DNA of 64,000 bases, from positions 7,022,001 to 7,086,000 of the forward strand of contig CM048554.1 in NCBI GenBank assembly GCA_026413225.1. Reading direction: 5' to 3'. This document shows positions 1-12,574 of the stretch, in pieces. This DNA is from Otis tarda (Eukaryota > Chordata > Aves > Otidiformes > Otididae). The position numbers and the translations under genes are program-made. The notes under the pieces are model-generated. The model had not been told where the DNA came from, did no database searches, and was given only the letters and a program-made list of their open reading frames with translations. Within the stretch, counting starts at the first letter, position 1; every line of letters begins with the position of its first letter.

Positions 1-979
1 TTATCCCAAATGTTCACAGTCTTTTATTCTCTATTCTGAACTTTCCTGTTTATAAAATATTTTTAAAATGCTTTTTTTCTTAGAAAGGTTTTAGTTCAGG
101 TTTAGGCTTTCTTATTTAGGCTTTATACTGTAAAAGCAGCCTTGCAGAAATACTACAGATCCTTAAAAATTTAGTTGCTATAATCTATATCAATTTAGCT
201 CAGCATGTTGTTTACAGAAATATATCATCTGTTGCTTGCAGCTTTAGCTCAGCTGGTGAGGCACAAGGCAGAGAGAAGCACACAGAAAGGATGGCTGCTG
301 TCGTTCAGCTATCTGAAGGATCGTCTGTGCATGGGGATACTTAGCAAGAGGTACCCTTGAATCATTTCTTATGCAGAGATCTCTTAGTTTAGGATAGGGC
401 AAAGAAGCAACTGCGCTGTGTTTCAGTTTGATCCAAGGTCAAAGACAGTCTTATTCCAAAATAAATATCTTAATTTAGGTGGAATAGCTGCCGCAATTTA
501 AATTTATATGCTACCTCAAACCGAATTAATTTTCAAGTGTAGACAAGCTTTAAGCACTTGGAGGCTGACTTTTAATTAGTACAGCTGACAGCACCACCAC
601 AGAGCAGGTTTATTGTAATGACAGAGGCTAAACTTCATTAAGTTTTCCAAGCAACATGAGAAAATGTAAATAAGACAGAGCCCCTTAAAGGGCTTGTGAC
701 TACGCCTGTCATTTTTATTACTGATATGATTTGCACTCATAATCCCACCCGCTTCCCACTCGTTATTGTCTGTGCTGGCACCGTACCCAAATATTTGAGT
801 GATATGGCAGTGCCTCTCTGCGAGGGTGGCAGAAGGTGATGCTGTTGTTGTGTTGGGAGGTGATGTACAGCTGTGGCCCCGAGCAATCCTGCAGGGTTTT
901 GCACCATGTCTGTGCAAGATGGTGAAGGCAGAGGAAAGTCTTGCTTTCCGAGCCGTGGACAACACTGTTCAGCCGTACA
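1..979. other. non-coding unique sequence
   Basis: AT-rich sequence without a recognisable gene. Open frames on the minus strand around 576-1171 show no familiar domain and partly run into the CR1 copy that follows. A tRNA A-box-like string lies at about 245-257, but no B box or cloverleaf accompanies it. I see nothing else to annotate. Confidence 0.6.
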
Positions 980-1608
980 CCAAGCCCTTGTGGCCCAGAA
1001 GGCCAACGGCATTCTGGGCTGCATCAAGAGAGGCGTGGCCAGCAGGTCGAGGGAGGTGATTCTGCCCCTCTGCTCTGGTAAGACCCCACCTGGAGTACTG
1101 CATCCGGCTCTGGAGCCCCCAACATAAGAAGGACATGGACCAGTTGGAGAGGGTCCAGAGGAGGGCCACAAAGATGATGAGAGGGCTGGAGCACCTCTCC
1201 TATGAGGACAGGCTGAGAGAGTTGGGGCTGTTCAGCCTGGAGAAGAGGAGGCTCTGGGGAGACCTTATAGTGGTCTTCCAGTACCTGAAGGGGGCCTACA
1301 GGAAAGGCAGGGAGAGGGACTTTTGACAATGGCATGTAGTGATAGGAGAATGGGTAATGGATTCAAAATAGATGGAGGTAGATTTAGATTAAATATTAGG
1401 AAATAATTTTTCACAATGAGAGTTGTAGAACACTAGAACAGGTTGTCCAGAGAGGTGGTGGATGCCCCATCCCTGGAAACATTCAAGGCCAGGTTGGATG
1501 GGGCACTGAGCAACCTGATCTGGTTGGAGATGTCCTTGCTCCTTGCAGGGGGGTTGGACTAGATGACCTTTGAAGGTCCCTTCCAACCCAACCATTGTAT
1601 GATTCTAA
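980..1608 (+). mobile_element. CR1 LINE fragment (5'-truncated, decayed)
   Basis: This is the 3' part of a chicken-repeat-1 (CR1) retrotransposon. Homology to the better copy at 29.36-30.89 kb begins near 983 (the segment around AQKAN) and runs through the C-terminal ORF2 region and the 3' UTR to the terminal ATTCTA-type tail at about 1607. The piece at 1135-1326 still translates to typical CR1 C-terminal ORF2 sequence, with [20 protein letters not shown] in the middle. Compared with the copy at 29.36 kb it lacks about 5 bases near 1077, where TCTGGTAAG stands in place of TCTGCCCTGGTGAG. That shifts the frame, and a stop follows at 1324. The element is therefore dead. The 5' truncation is the usual outcome of target-primed reverse transcription. 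The repeat family is certain; the subfamily is not assigned. Confidence 0.95.
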
Positions 1609-4600
1609 GAAGCAGAGTAGCTGCAGCTGACATGGCCCCATCCCTCAGAAAATATTTATTTCTGAAACATAAGTATGTTACTTCAGAGAATTTGTGTTAT
1701 TTTAACATATCATCTTCCCTCAGCTCGGAAAACAGGCAAAATAAGCTTGTCTTCGCCTGTAAATGGCAATGAGGTCTCAAATGTCTTTGTCTTCTGTGTT
1801 AATCAGCAACCAGGAGCTGGTTTATTCAGCAGCCTGAAAAGCAGAGTGGCTGCGGTGACCCAGGGAAGCAGAAGGTTGCAGAGCACTTGCAGCTGCAGCA
1901 AAAGCAGGGCATCACCCCAGCCTGGAGATTAAAAGCTGCTGGCAACTTTCTGCAGGTTGGAGACAGAGCTTTTCACTTTAATTCCTTATCTGGGTGGTGA
2001 CTTATTTTGCTTCTATATTGCTTGCAAGCAATAGTTGTTGGGGAAAAAAAAAAGCTGTAGACAAATATAGTGCTAAATATTTTTTATTTAGTTAAAAGCA
2101 GTAGATTCATACTGACGTTTCCCCACGTCCCCTGTGTTCTGTTTCACTGTCAGGACTGCTGTAAAAGCCAGCATCAAACTTCTGGAGCTGGCCCAGCTCC
2201 AGGGAATAACAGGGCCAGAAGAAAAATCTATTTTGGGGGTGAAAAGGAGAGAGATGTAGAGCAAATAAAGTCAATTTGTCATTAAAAAAGAGGAGGGAAA
2301 AAAAAAGAGGTAGAAGGGGATAATGTGCTTATGTTTAACAATGATTTTATTACAAATGTGATGTACAGTGACAGTATGTTAAATTTCCTAGTCAACAGGG
2401 GACAATACAGAACAATTTGTAGCAAAAGGAAACAGATGCAATCCTGTCTGCAGCTTCACACATCTGCTCTGCAAGTCAGCGCTGCTCCTATAATTCTCTA
2501 GGAGGAATCCAATAAAAATGATATAAAATTTTATTGTGTTAGTGGCACTAGTTATTAGAGTGAGGAGCCAGAAAGCTTACCCAGGGCTGAACATTTCCTC
2601 TCTTTTAGTGCAGAGTAAATGACAAGCCTGTTGCTGGTAACAGCAATACTACAGCCAGAAAAAGGTACAAATCATTTTGGAGTGCTTAGCAGGCCAGGGT
2701 GGGTGGCTAAAAATCAGAGTGGCAAAACTAATAAAAGAGTAACAGGCAAAGATGCATCAGGAAGGATGGAAACAAAATGTTGAGATGGTATTTAAATAAA
2801 ATTCAAAAAAGGAAAACTCTAAAGTTATAGAAGAAATCTGTGTGATGTAGCCCCCCTTGCCCTATTGTTTGGTGCTGTTAGAGTTTAAATAATCATTAAG
2901 TTGCCCCAAACTAGGTTCCTTTCAATATACCTGATAAACAGATCTCTGGCATAGAAAAAAACCTGGAACTTGACAGCCAAATGCTTCTCTGCACAGGATC
3001 ACACAGGAAACCTTGCTGGTTTATAAAGTAGATGAAATTATAATTTTTCCATATAGACTTTTATTCTGAATATAAGCAGCGTGAACTTGGAGACTGAAGC
3101 AGAGTGAAATCAAGCAAAATAAATAATACCAGCAGTCTATTGTGGTAGTCAGCAGACTCTAAATGCATTCTAACTAATCTCCCTTAAATTCAAAACTTTG
3201 AGTTTTCTGGATTAAATCCTATGAGTGTCCCTTTGTGGGTAGGCCCTGTGCAGCACTCTTGGGTATCCCTGCAGTGCATTGCTCCTGGGTAAGCCAGAGT
3301 CAATGGAAGTGAGATGTTTCCTGGTATAACAGGGGTGCTGGGCCTGACCGGGCATTTCTGTTTCATCGTGAGCCATAACCTCAGATTATTTCCACAATAT
3401 GCTATCTACAGGTGGCTGTCCAGCCCAAACAGAGAGAAAAAGGATTTATTTTGTGGCAGAAATGTGGCGCAGCAATCTTCTGCTTAATCTGCGAGAGCCA
3501 GCACTTATGAGAGGTGGCAGCTGAAGTGCAATTACAGCGCACAGGGACTGGGAGGTGAACGCTCGAGAGCATTAGCGATTCACAAAGGCGAGCCAGAGGG
3601 ATACAGATATTACTACATTCCTACAATTCTTTTTTTCTTGTGATTGCCTAACTTTCAAAGCCCCTGATTTTGAGACCATGTTTATAAAGACGTTTCTTCA
3701 GACCATAGTGGCTCTGCACTTGCCAGGGTGCCCCAGGTCAGACAACTAAAACTAAGACCTCACACACGTCTTGCCTTCTTTTAAAGTCTTAGCCTTCGCG
3801 TCGCAACCTCTGAGGCGAGGGAGTCCATCTAACCCAGTCCAGCTCGCCTGAGCACCGCGCAGCAACCCGGCTGCCTCTCCTCAGCACAGCTGCCCATCCT
3901 GGGGGCCATGTCCTCAGCCCGGGAGGAGGTTTTCACCTGTTCTCTGAGGTATTGTCCTGCCTTCCAGGGGGGGTAACAGATCGAGAGGGGATGGAAAATG
4001 AGGGATAGCAGAGGGAGGGAAAAGGGGAGCCGCCATGCTGGGGGGTTGAGGAGGCCTTGCTGTGGCGAGCTGTCAGCCTGACAGAAAATGGCCGCCACCT
4101 CCTCCCCTCACATCACCTCATGTTGCCTCGCCCTCGCCAGAACCTTCAGCACTGGCTTTGGGCCATATCCTCACACACTAAAGCAGTAGGTTTTGCTATT
4201 TTTGTGTTCCATGGCTTTTCCTAGAATTTAATAAGTAAGAAATCCCAGGTGACAGCACGTGCTTTTATTGAGGCGTTTGGTGTGGCAGAGTTGGGAGTCA
4301 CCAGTGTTATTCCCTCTCTCCTGCTTTCCCTGGGTTTTTATGGAGCTGAGGTGCTCAATAAAAACTTCTTGGCAGCGTTAGCACAGGCCTTAACAGTGTC
4401 TTTGAATCTGCTGTTTTTATTAGCACAGTCCTTTATCTGCAGAAAAGGAAGTTCAAAGGGCTGACTGAATGACTGCTCTCACCTCAGAAGAACACTGCAG
4501 TAGGAGCAACACGTTTTCCTTTCTGTTCAAGTATCCTTCATGAAATGTAAATAAATACTAAGCTATGAATCATGTGCTTTTGCAGAATATGATGTTATTT

Positions 4601-5893
4601 AGAAACTGAAAGCCTTTTACCAGGTAAAACAATGGGCAGATTTTTTTTTTCTCTAACAACAAAACATTGCACTTATTCCCACCAGGTTTGTTAAAGCAAT
4701 GTGAATACATATTAAAGACAGTGAAACCAGTTTACCTTAGGTTTAAGCTGGTGCAGTTTATTGGATTATGATAAACAGATTCAGATACTACAAATCCTAA
4801 AAAATTACAATTTATTTTACTTGGAAGATTATTGCACTTGAAAATAAGTCCGCACTAAAACATGACAAATGTTAAATTTAAATCCAGAAACAAAGTTTAA
4901 ACAATCTTCAGATGGGAATGTCCAAACACGGCCTTTCAAGACTTGAACCTGAGGGACTTCATGTTTTTCAAATAATAATTAATTTCTGTTTGCAGAACCA
5001 CACTAAAACATTTTATTCTGCCTGACATTACTGAATTGTTACAGTGACTTGTGGAAACTGTAGTTCCTCTCTGCAGGCTGAGGTGTTTTGTCAGACAGTT
5101 GCATGTTAGTATTATAATGATACTAATATTTTGACTGTCTCACAAAACAAATATTGCAATACCAGTTTACTTAACCTAAAAGGCAAAATATTTTGATCTC
5201 ACTTCCTAAATGAAACTCAAACATTTTTGAAAAAGCATAACTTTTCATTCCAAGGATCTCTTTTCCAGTGTAAATGTATTTCAGTGGAACAGTCCTAAGC
5301 CATTTCAACTTCCAGACACGATTTCAAAAAGCACAATCTTTTACAGCCTCGCTTGCTAGATAAGACCAAACCTTTCTGTGTGTTTTTCTGAATAAACAAA
5401 CCATTAGTTAGAGCTGTAATGCAGAAAGCAAACCTTTCAACATTGATCTTTTACTGGCCAGTTAGAAAATATTTGAGGAAATGTTTTGCCAGGTAAATAC
5501 ATTACTGATTATTTTAGAACAAAATGAGCCAAGAGGATAACTTGGCAAATAAAATGGGTCAACATTTAAGAACATTTTTATGAGTTCTGTGGAACTGCAC
5601 AGGAAAAAGCCAATGGCAACGAGATTGCAGTGGCAAATATGCTTAACAAACGTGGTGTTTCTGATGCTGTTGTGACCTGGTCCCTTATTTCTCAGCATAC
5701 TGCAGAATAAAGCAAAATAAACTGCTGGCATGGCCCCTGGAAAGCAGCTGGCTTGACAGGGTACCTGAAGAAACACAGAACTTACATGAGAATGACAGAC
5801 TAAGGGGCCAAATTCCTTACTGCTTAAGGTTTTGAGCCTTAAAGTGGCAAAAAAAAAAAAAAAAATTGGGCCATTAGAATCTTAATTTTGTAA
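1609..5893. other. non-coding unique sequence
   Basis: No gene is recognisable. Stretches at about 2440-2600 and 3430-3620 have a balanced, repeat-free composition with several short homeobox-like and palindromic motifs, the look of conserved non-coding elements, but this cannot be tested without alignment. A GC-rich patch at 3781-4140 is listed separately. An A run (5849-5865) lies just before the next CR1 copy. Confidence 0.5.
3781..4140. other. GC- and CpG-enriched patch
   Basis: This segment is clearly richer in G+C than its surroundings and holds about sixteen CpG dinucleotides, including CGCGTCG near 3797. A YY1-like site, AAAATGGCCGCC, sits at about 4085-4096. The CpG density is moderate, below what a strong CpG island would show, and no convincing exon or splice structure is attached. 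It could be a minor promoter or enhancer, or a decayed GC-rich repeat. A minus-strand open frame of 89 codons (3829-4098) begins at the YY1-like motif but resembles no family I know. Confidence 0.35.
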
Positions 5894-6104
5894 ACTTCAC
5901 AATCCAGTTGTAGAGCACTGGAACAGGTTGCCCAGAGAGGTGGTAGATGCCCCATCCCTGGAAGTGTTCAAGGCCAGGCTGGATGAGGCTCTGAGCAACC
6001 TGATCTAGTCAGGGATGTCCCTGCTCTTGCAGGGGGGTTGGACTAGATGACCTTTGAAGGTCCCTTCCAACTCTAACCATTCTATGATTCTATGATTCTA
6101 TGAT
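5894..6104 (+). mobile_element. CR1 LINE 3' tail fragment
   Basis: Only about the last 210 bases of CR1 remain. Homology starts near 5896, at the ORF2 C-terminus (the segment encoding HWNRLP...), continues through GGGGGGTTGGACTAGATGAC and ends in three tandem ATTCTATG-type units at about 6080-6104. It is similar to the 3' ends of the copies at 980, 29355 and 45153, so it belongs to the same or a closely related lineage. There is no coding capacity. Confidence 0.95.
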
Positions 6105-8580
6105 TTCAGACATCTCATATGTTAGCAACATGGTGACCTAAGACTGAGATTTGGCCTACTCTGACAAAGGGTCTATTTGCTAATTGCTGAGGATGATCCA
6201 GCTGGAGCATTTGGATGCCCTCAGCACACCAGGGTACACAGCCTATTCAGAAATCTGGAATAGCTTTCTGGAAGGCTACAGATTCAGATAAACATACCAG
6301 GCATAATTTTCAGCTACCATAAACTTCTGTAACACTGCTTAAGTGAGAATAACTAAGTCCATGGATTTATATGAGGTGATGATTATTTATTTTCACTTTG
6401 TGTTAGAAATTAAGCTGAAAAACTGGATTGATAATTCTGAACGGGTCTTTTTTCCCATTCAGCTCCCATTCATTCATTCCTGGCTGAGCAAATGTTTTCC
6501 TTGACTAAATGTCTGCAGATAGTGTCAGAACCAAATGCACCTTTTGCATATTTGCTTTACCTATGATGCTGGAATCACTCGTGTCAGTTTTCTGGTATTT
6601 TTCATAGTTCAAAGACACCTTCCCCCCCCAGAAAAAAATACTTGAAAAGGGCATCTTGCAGAAATCCTGTTAGCAGAAAGCAGTGTAATGAAGAAGCCTG
6701 TTTTGGAAACCATGAGGAGCTATCATCCATAAGAATAATCCTGAATAAACTGATAGCCTGAAGCCCAGAGTGTTCTTTGTGGACTTGTGGGTAATTGCCA
6801 CAGTAAAGAACATGCATATATTAAATTAAAGGTATGATTTTTTAAATTTTTTTTTTTTTCTCAGTTAAATGCATTAAATCCCATACTTACTTCACTTACT
6901 GTCAGCATAAGGCTTCAGGCATCCTTGTAATGTAATAACCGATAGAGTTATACGAACAGCCGTTGTTCTCTGGCAGATGACAGCACAGCTTTGCATTAAT
7001 ATCAAGCTATTATTAATAACACTAATATATTCACTTTTAGAGACAGTGCATCTTAACAAAAGGGTTATTATTTCTGAATTGTGTAGTCTGGCTGTTTTCT
7101 ACACTTCATTGACTAATGCCACATTTTGAAACAGCTGGCCATGGGTTTGTCACCTGTGAAAACAAACATCTTATGTCTGTATTAAGTTCAGTCCTTTTTC
7201 TCTGCTTGGGTTCTGAACCATGGCTGCTACCACAAGACAGCTTAATAACCAAGGGATTAACAGCAAATATGTTGTGCATGTGTGCTGCAGACGATATGGC
7301 TGATCTTCAGGAGATGACAAAATAAACTCATTTATGCTTCAGGAGTAGCAAAATGGCCTCATAGACCAGCAAAACTTTCCATCCTATTTCATGGAATCAT
7401 CCTGTAATCAGTAAGCATGTTAAATTATATTATCTATAATATAAAGTCATATTGCAGGAGCCTGGTGGCTTATGTGAACCACAAATCACTGCCCTGGAAA
7501 AAGAGCTTTGCAAAAAGAGACCATAAAAGTCACCCGAACTGAGAGAAGCAATGGAGAAAGCTATGCTTTTAAATAGAGTAGCTCATACCACAAGCCAGCT
7601 GGCTGAGGATAAATAGTTTACAATTTTAAATCAGTGGTTATTTCTAGGTGATATTTCTCTTTCTATCATGCAGTCACTATGAGACAGAGCATTAATTCCC
7701 AGAATATTTATGCGCTAATGTTTTACACAAAGCATACCGAGGAAGAGAAGGAGAATTTTCAAAAGCAGCAGACTGACCTAAGCTGAGACAACACAGGATC
7801 ACAGGCCTTTTTAGGAGCTTTTGAAAAATCACAGCCAAAGGGTTTGGTTTTGTTTTGCTCTTAGCACAGGGAGGAGCATGGACCTGCTGGGGTGTGTAGG
7901 AGTTGTCTCCTGGGCACATTATGGGAGTGAATCCAGAGGTGGCCATGGTGGCTGCCTGGTTCTCATGCCAGGGTGTCCTGCCCTGCTGAGGAATGCAGCT
8001 TTTGGTCACCGCGTGTGATCTGGGGACAACTTCAGGCCTTCTCCCTCCACAGCTGATCCACTGGTCTCTGGATTTGTTTCTCAGTCAGCACACCTATGCA
8101 CCTCTATAGTTACAATTGTCCACTAGGATAGGCACTGATATAGGAAACCAGAGACACATGGATATTTTGAGTAGGACACTAGAGAATGAGACACAAGTGA
8201 TAAGCCTGGTGCTTCTGGGAGTATGTGATTTAGAGACAGGACATTTAGTTCCCACAAACTATTTGCCAAATGTTTGTTATAAATCCCCTATCTAAAATGG
8301 TAAGATCTGTCAAAGTTCCCTGGGATTTATAGCAGCCTAATAACCATAATAAATGACTGTATGAGCACAGAGAGAACATGCATGGGGTGATTAATAGATT
8401 TTTCTCAAAGTCATAGATAAAAATGAACAGCAGAGGAAAGGAAAACCTTCATATTAACTCTGTGGGAGCTCCAGTATTAATTGGCACATAATCAGGTACA
8501 GCTGCTAATAATCATACTGCTCTTTAAACCAACACACACAGCACTGCCAATACAGCCTTAAGAGCTAGAGATTAGAGAAT

Positions 8581-8588
8581 ATGCAAAT
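8581..8588 (+). promoter_or_regulatory. POU octamer motif (ATGCAAAT)
   Basis: This is a perfect ATGCAAAT octamer, the binding sequence of Oct/POU factors. It sits at the end of a roughly 300-base stretch dense in TAAT-like cores (8270-8590). A perfect octamer occurs by chance fairly often in 64 kb, so function is only suggested by the surrounding motif density. Confidence 0.25.
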
Positions 8589-9947
8589 ATTCTTTTGAAA
8601 TTCAGGCTGCTGGATGAAAGTCACATTTTCTTACAAGCTTATAGATCACTGATCATGGGTTGTGCTTATATCAAGACGTGACAATGTGGGATTCCCTCAT
8701 GTCGTAAACCATCTCTTGCTCTGCTTGCAGGTCACTGAATAGTATCTGTCAGAATTTTTTCTGTGTCCTATATCTTGATAATACAAATCTTCAGAGCAAC
8801 TAGGCTTCTTGATGGGACATTCTGCAGATTCTTTGTAGGAATTTCTTCTTACTGGATATTGTTGTCCTCTGGAGAAACTACATATCTCAGCTTGGCAGAG
8901 CCACCACTGGGTCACACAACATCAGGAAAGTTCAAATAAGAAAGTAAACTTAATAAGGCCAATTTATTGTATAGCAACAAAGGACTGAGCTCTTGATTAC
9001 AACCTTGGAAGCAGTTACAGATGTAGCAAAAAAAAATCCCCAAACTTTTAAGAAACCTACAGTGACTCTAACAACCTCTTGTTCCAGCTGTCACTTAGGA
9101 TTTTTCCCCTCAGCTATCAAAGTCAAGGGGCAGAATTCCCCCTCCATAGAACTGGCTTTCTGAGTAGGCTATCATCCTGGAGTTTCCACTGAAGTTAATA
9201 CTCAAAGGTTTTCTTGTTGGTATTGAAGGCAAACAAAGCTCCAAAGCCGTCTCCCAAGGGCCTCTCTGTTCCTTTACTCACTTAGGGTCTCTTGCCTTCC
9301 TGAAATCTTGGCACAGCTGTTATGGTGTTCATGTAAGCATTAATGAGGTATCTTTTAGCATGAAGCACAACAGCTCTGCTTTGTGGGTAGGGTCACTGGA
9401 GCGCTGAGTTTTTCCTGTTCTCTTCAGAATGTCAGCTGAACTACATTTAGTAGTGTTTATGTAATGTTTTGTTAATCCCATAAATCTGCTTTTGTGACTT
9501 TTAGGTCTTTTGGCTTCATGGTACTTTTACAGGGACTATGCAAGCCATTTTGCTAGGTGCTAGTCATTTTAGGGTTGGTTTTTTTCTGCCAAACAGAGGT
9601 ATCCCAGGGTTTGTAATAAGTTGCTGTAAGAATGGCTTTTGGGACACATGAAACTCCTTTTCTTGCAATCCGTCAAAGCTGTGGCAGTTTTCATGTGTGT
9701 CTCTACAAAGCTAATCAGCAGCTGCATTTGTTTCTTCTCTCCAAAATACCATTCTCCGTCTCGTAGATGTTCTTCTTCTGAATATTCATAAATGTGATAT
9801 GAATTGAGTGTGAGAGATGTGCTCTCTTCTCTTATTTCAGGTGTTCATGTCTGCAGCATGCTGACTTTGTGATCATTCCCCCCCCCCCAAAAAAGGGAAA
9901 GGATAAATGAGTAAACACAGACACTAGTGTAAAAGCTAGTGCTGGGT

Positions 9948-9960
9948 GTTGCCTGGCGAC
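9948..9960. promoter_or_regulatory. RFX / X-box-like palindrome
   Basis: GTTGCC, one spacer base, then GGCGAC makes a near-palindromic X box. The left half matches the RFX consensus half-site fully and the right half differs at one base. It lies in a repeat-free segment (about 9930-10030) that also contains a TGTCAAA motif and short AT-rich homeodomain-like sites. There is no nearby gene start in the window, so if functional it would be distal. The motif is seen directly; the function is inferred. Confidence 0.35.
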
Positions 9961-12551
9961 TAATAGCTGTCAAAGCCAAATTAGCCAAGCTGCTCTGGAG
10001 ACACAAGTGATTAGCGAATAGGGACCTCAGAAACAGGGAGAAGCTTGAAGGGGAGATTAACTGAGTTTAGGAGAGGAGGCAAAGGTGAAACAGTTAGTGA
10101 GGTGTGAGCTAAAGTCCTTGAGGTAATCTTTGTTGGTTCTATTTGTTGCTGCCTTTTTTTTTGCCGTGGTGGTAATAGAGTTTCTTTACTTTCTTTTTTT
10201 GAATGCCCTTGTTTTATTTTTGGGCTGACACTATGGTTTGCCTTTTCTGATAGGAGTGTGAAGGGTTTGGGTGTAGGTTTTGTAATTTTGTTACAAATGT
10301 GTTATTTTCTTGAGTAGAGCTTGCCCTATTTTGTGCACTTCAAAGGCACAAGCACAATAAAGAGTGTGCAGAGTGAAATCAAAAGTGGTGTGAGGTAGGT
10401 TTTGCAGACCATCATGCTAATGTTGCCTATCAACTATGGTGGTTGTTTTGTGGTTCTTTACAAGCTCATTCCGAGGAAACAGGTACTGGATGAATCCTTA
10501 CAACTTGAAAAATATACTTAGCAATATCTTCTACTGATGTGTACACTTGATTATGTTTTTTAATGTGCGGAATATGCAATTTTCTATTTGAAATATGTAG
10601 CAGTCTCTTATCTGACTGCATAGTGATTCTACAGAATTTTTTTTTTTTAATTTTCAAAGAAAAAAAAAACCAGGAAATTTGGGTTTTGTTGGAAGGGAAA
10701 AATAAACATGAGGAAAAGAATACAAAGCTGGGAAAATCTGGGGAAAATGGGAATAGGGTGTAAGAAAGTTACTGAAAACTATGAAGAAAGGTGTGTGTAT
10801 TGGAAACTGTCCTAAATTTGTGATTACACTTTAAGCTCCGCCTCAGCAGTTCCTTACATATTGTAAAATGGTTTTGCCTAGGTTGGATTTTAAGCTTATA
10901 GAATTTATGCTTACTTTTCAGTTTTAAAAAGTACTATGCTAAAGAAATATGAACTACCAAAAATAGGTCACAAATCAACTCTGGGCTACTGCTGGTGATC
11001 TCATTTATGGTAAAGCCAAGCACTGAGCTATTTTTGATATGTCCTTTCCGTATCTCCCTCTTTATTTAGTGTATAGTTGGCATTAAAAATAACCTTTCAC
11101 CATATGTGAAAAACAAGAAGTGATCCATACAAAGCCAGGCTACTTGTCAATGAGTATTTTTTTTTCCCCAAAAATCAAAAAAGTAATAGTAATTCCTTCA
11201 TATTTTTATTTTTTAAATCTTTATTCTGTGTGGCTTGAAAAAAAAAAAAAACAAACCCTAAATATTGCTTTTTTTTCCTTTTTTAGAATTAGTAAAGACT
11301 TAAAGCCTGACTAATCTGGAGGTTTTTTAATACACGTGAAAAGTGTACACTGGGAGTTCTTGTGCTTTTTTTTAAGGTAGGAATAGGTACTGTGCTTTCT
11401 TTGGAGTAAAGGGAGAACCAGTGGGCTTTAGCTGGTACTAAGAGGTTTCCCTGAGTCTGATTTGTGTGCATCCAAGTTTTTCTGTATTAAAAAGAGCTGT
11501 AATCACTCAGAAGATCAGATTTGGTGTAAGTCTGAAGAAAATAGGCCCTTTTACCTCTTTGAAATGCAAGAGCAGCTTTGAAAGTATCTTAATATTACTG
11601 TGATGAAATACACTGCAATTGAAGTAGAACCATTTGAGCTAAGAACGAAAGGGTTTTTTTCCCCAATAACTTAATATACTTTCACTTGCTAAAGGTATGT
11701 GCCATGGTTAATATGTAGACAATGCTACAAAGAGATGAGAAGCTTGGTGCATTTAAGACCTCCATAATTCATGTCTCTCAGGAGTAGGCTCAGAAATAGA
11801 AAGCAGACTGAAGACAGTTAATTTCAGTCCTGTCACAGGATCTTGGGATAGCAATACTGAACATCAAAGCAATAGATATGCAATAAATCCAAAACTTCAT
11901 TGGAAGCAACTGAAATAGATGTTTTTGTTCAGCATGTTTTTCCTATCAGATTTTATAGCAAGTCCTCTGTTAGACTGTGTGTGCCTGTGGGTCAGACCCT
12001 CAGGTAACTCTGATAGAGATCCTTGGTGTTTCTGATATCCTCAGGTTTTTGGATTACAATAAGTTGGGGCTTTATTTTTCTAGTAGGAAAATGTGTCGAA
12101 TGTAATAATTTGCCTGATCCCTTGGTAATACCCTGGTGCCTTTGCAAATTTAGAAGCGTAGCTGTTGTGTTTATTCACAGACAGCTTGGCTATTTCAGAC
12201 TGTCCCTTATGTCTGCAAGGGAAGAGCTGTAAGACTAGAGATCTTCTCTGACTGATACTACAGGATGGTTACTATTTCCCTTTAATTTTAAGTCTCATTA
12301 CCCTCTTTCTGCTATAGCTCTCCATCCAAAAAGAGCCTTGAAATGAATTCACATTCTCTATGCACTTTTCTGTAAACCATGAAAAAGGAACCTTTCCATT
12401 TGCTCTGTCCTCATCTTGCTACCCAGAAACTGTATTTTGGATTAAGTTTTAAATCAGCATAAGAAAGAAAGGTAAATTATGTCTGTCTTATGCCTGTCCA
12501 TGAAAACCTTGTTGTAAATATACCTGGGAGGCAAGGGGGGAGGGGGAAGGG

Positions 12552-12574
12552 AAAAAAAAAAAAAAAAAAAAAAA
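12552..12574. repeat. poly(A) tract, 23 bases
   Basis: Uninterrupted A run immediately after a G-rich segment (about 12530-12551). It is not preceded by any recognisable retroposed gene. Confidence 0.9.

Larger units (their letters stand above)
6105..12551. other. non-coding unique sequence
   Basis: No gene and no recognisable interspersed repeat. A run of ten C residues lies at about 9881-9890. Segments at about 6940-7030 and 8270-8590 are rich in TAAT/ATTA homeodomain-type cores, with a perfect POU octamer at 8581. An RFX-type palindrome lies at 9948-9960. Open frames are short and unlike known proteins. Confidence 0.5.

Noticed and set aside
243..263. tRNA-like A box (TTTAGCTCAGCTGGTGAGGC)
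   Set aside because: No B box, no acceptor stem and no anticodon arm follow at tRNA spacing. It is a chance match.
576..965. 129-codon minus-strand open frame
   Set aside because: No recognisable domain. It lies in unique DNA next to a CR1 copy and has no promoter or splice structure.
4249..4464. 71-codon hydrophobic open frame resembling a membrane peptide
   Set aside because: The hydrophobicity comes from T-rich codons. There is no acceptor or donor context and no family resemblance.
5849..5865. A run just upstream of the CR1 tail, considered as a retropseudogene tail
   Set aside because: No gene-like sequence precedes it, and CR1 does not use poly(A) tails.
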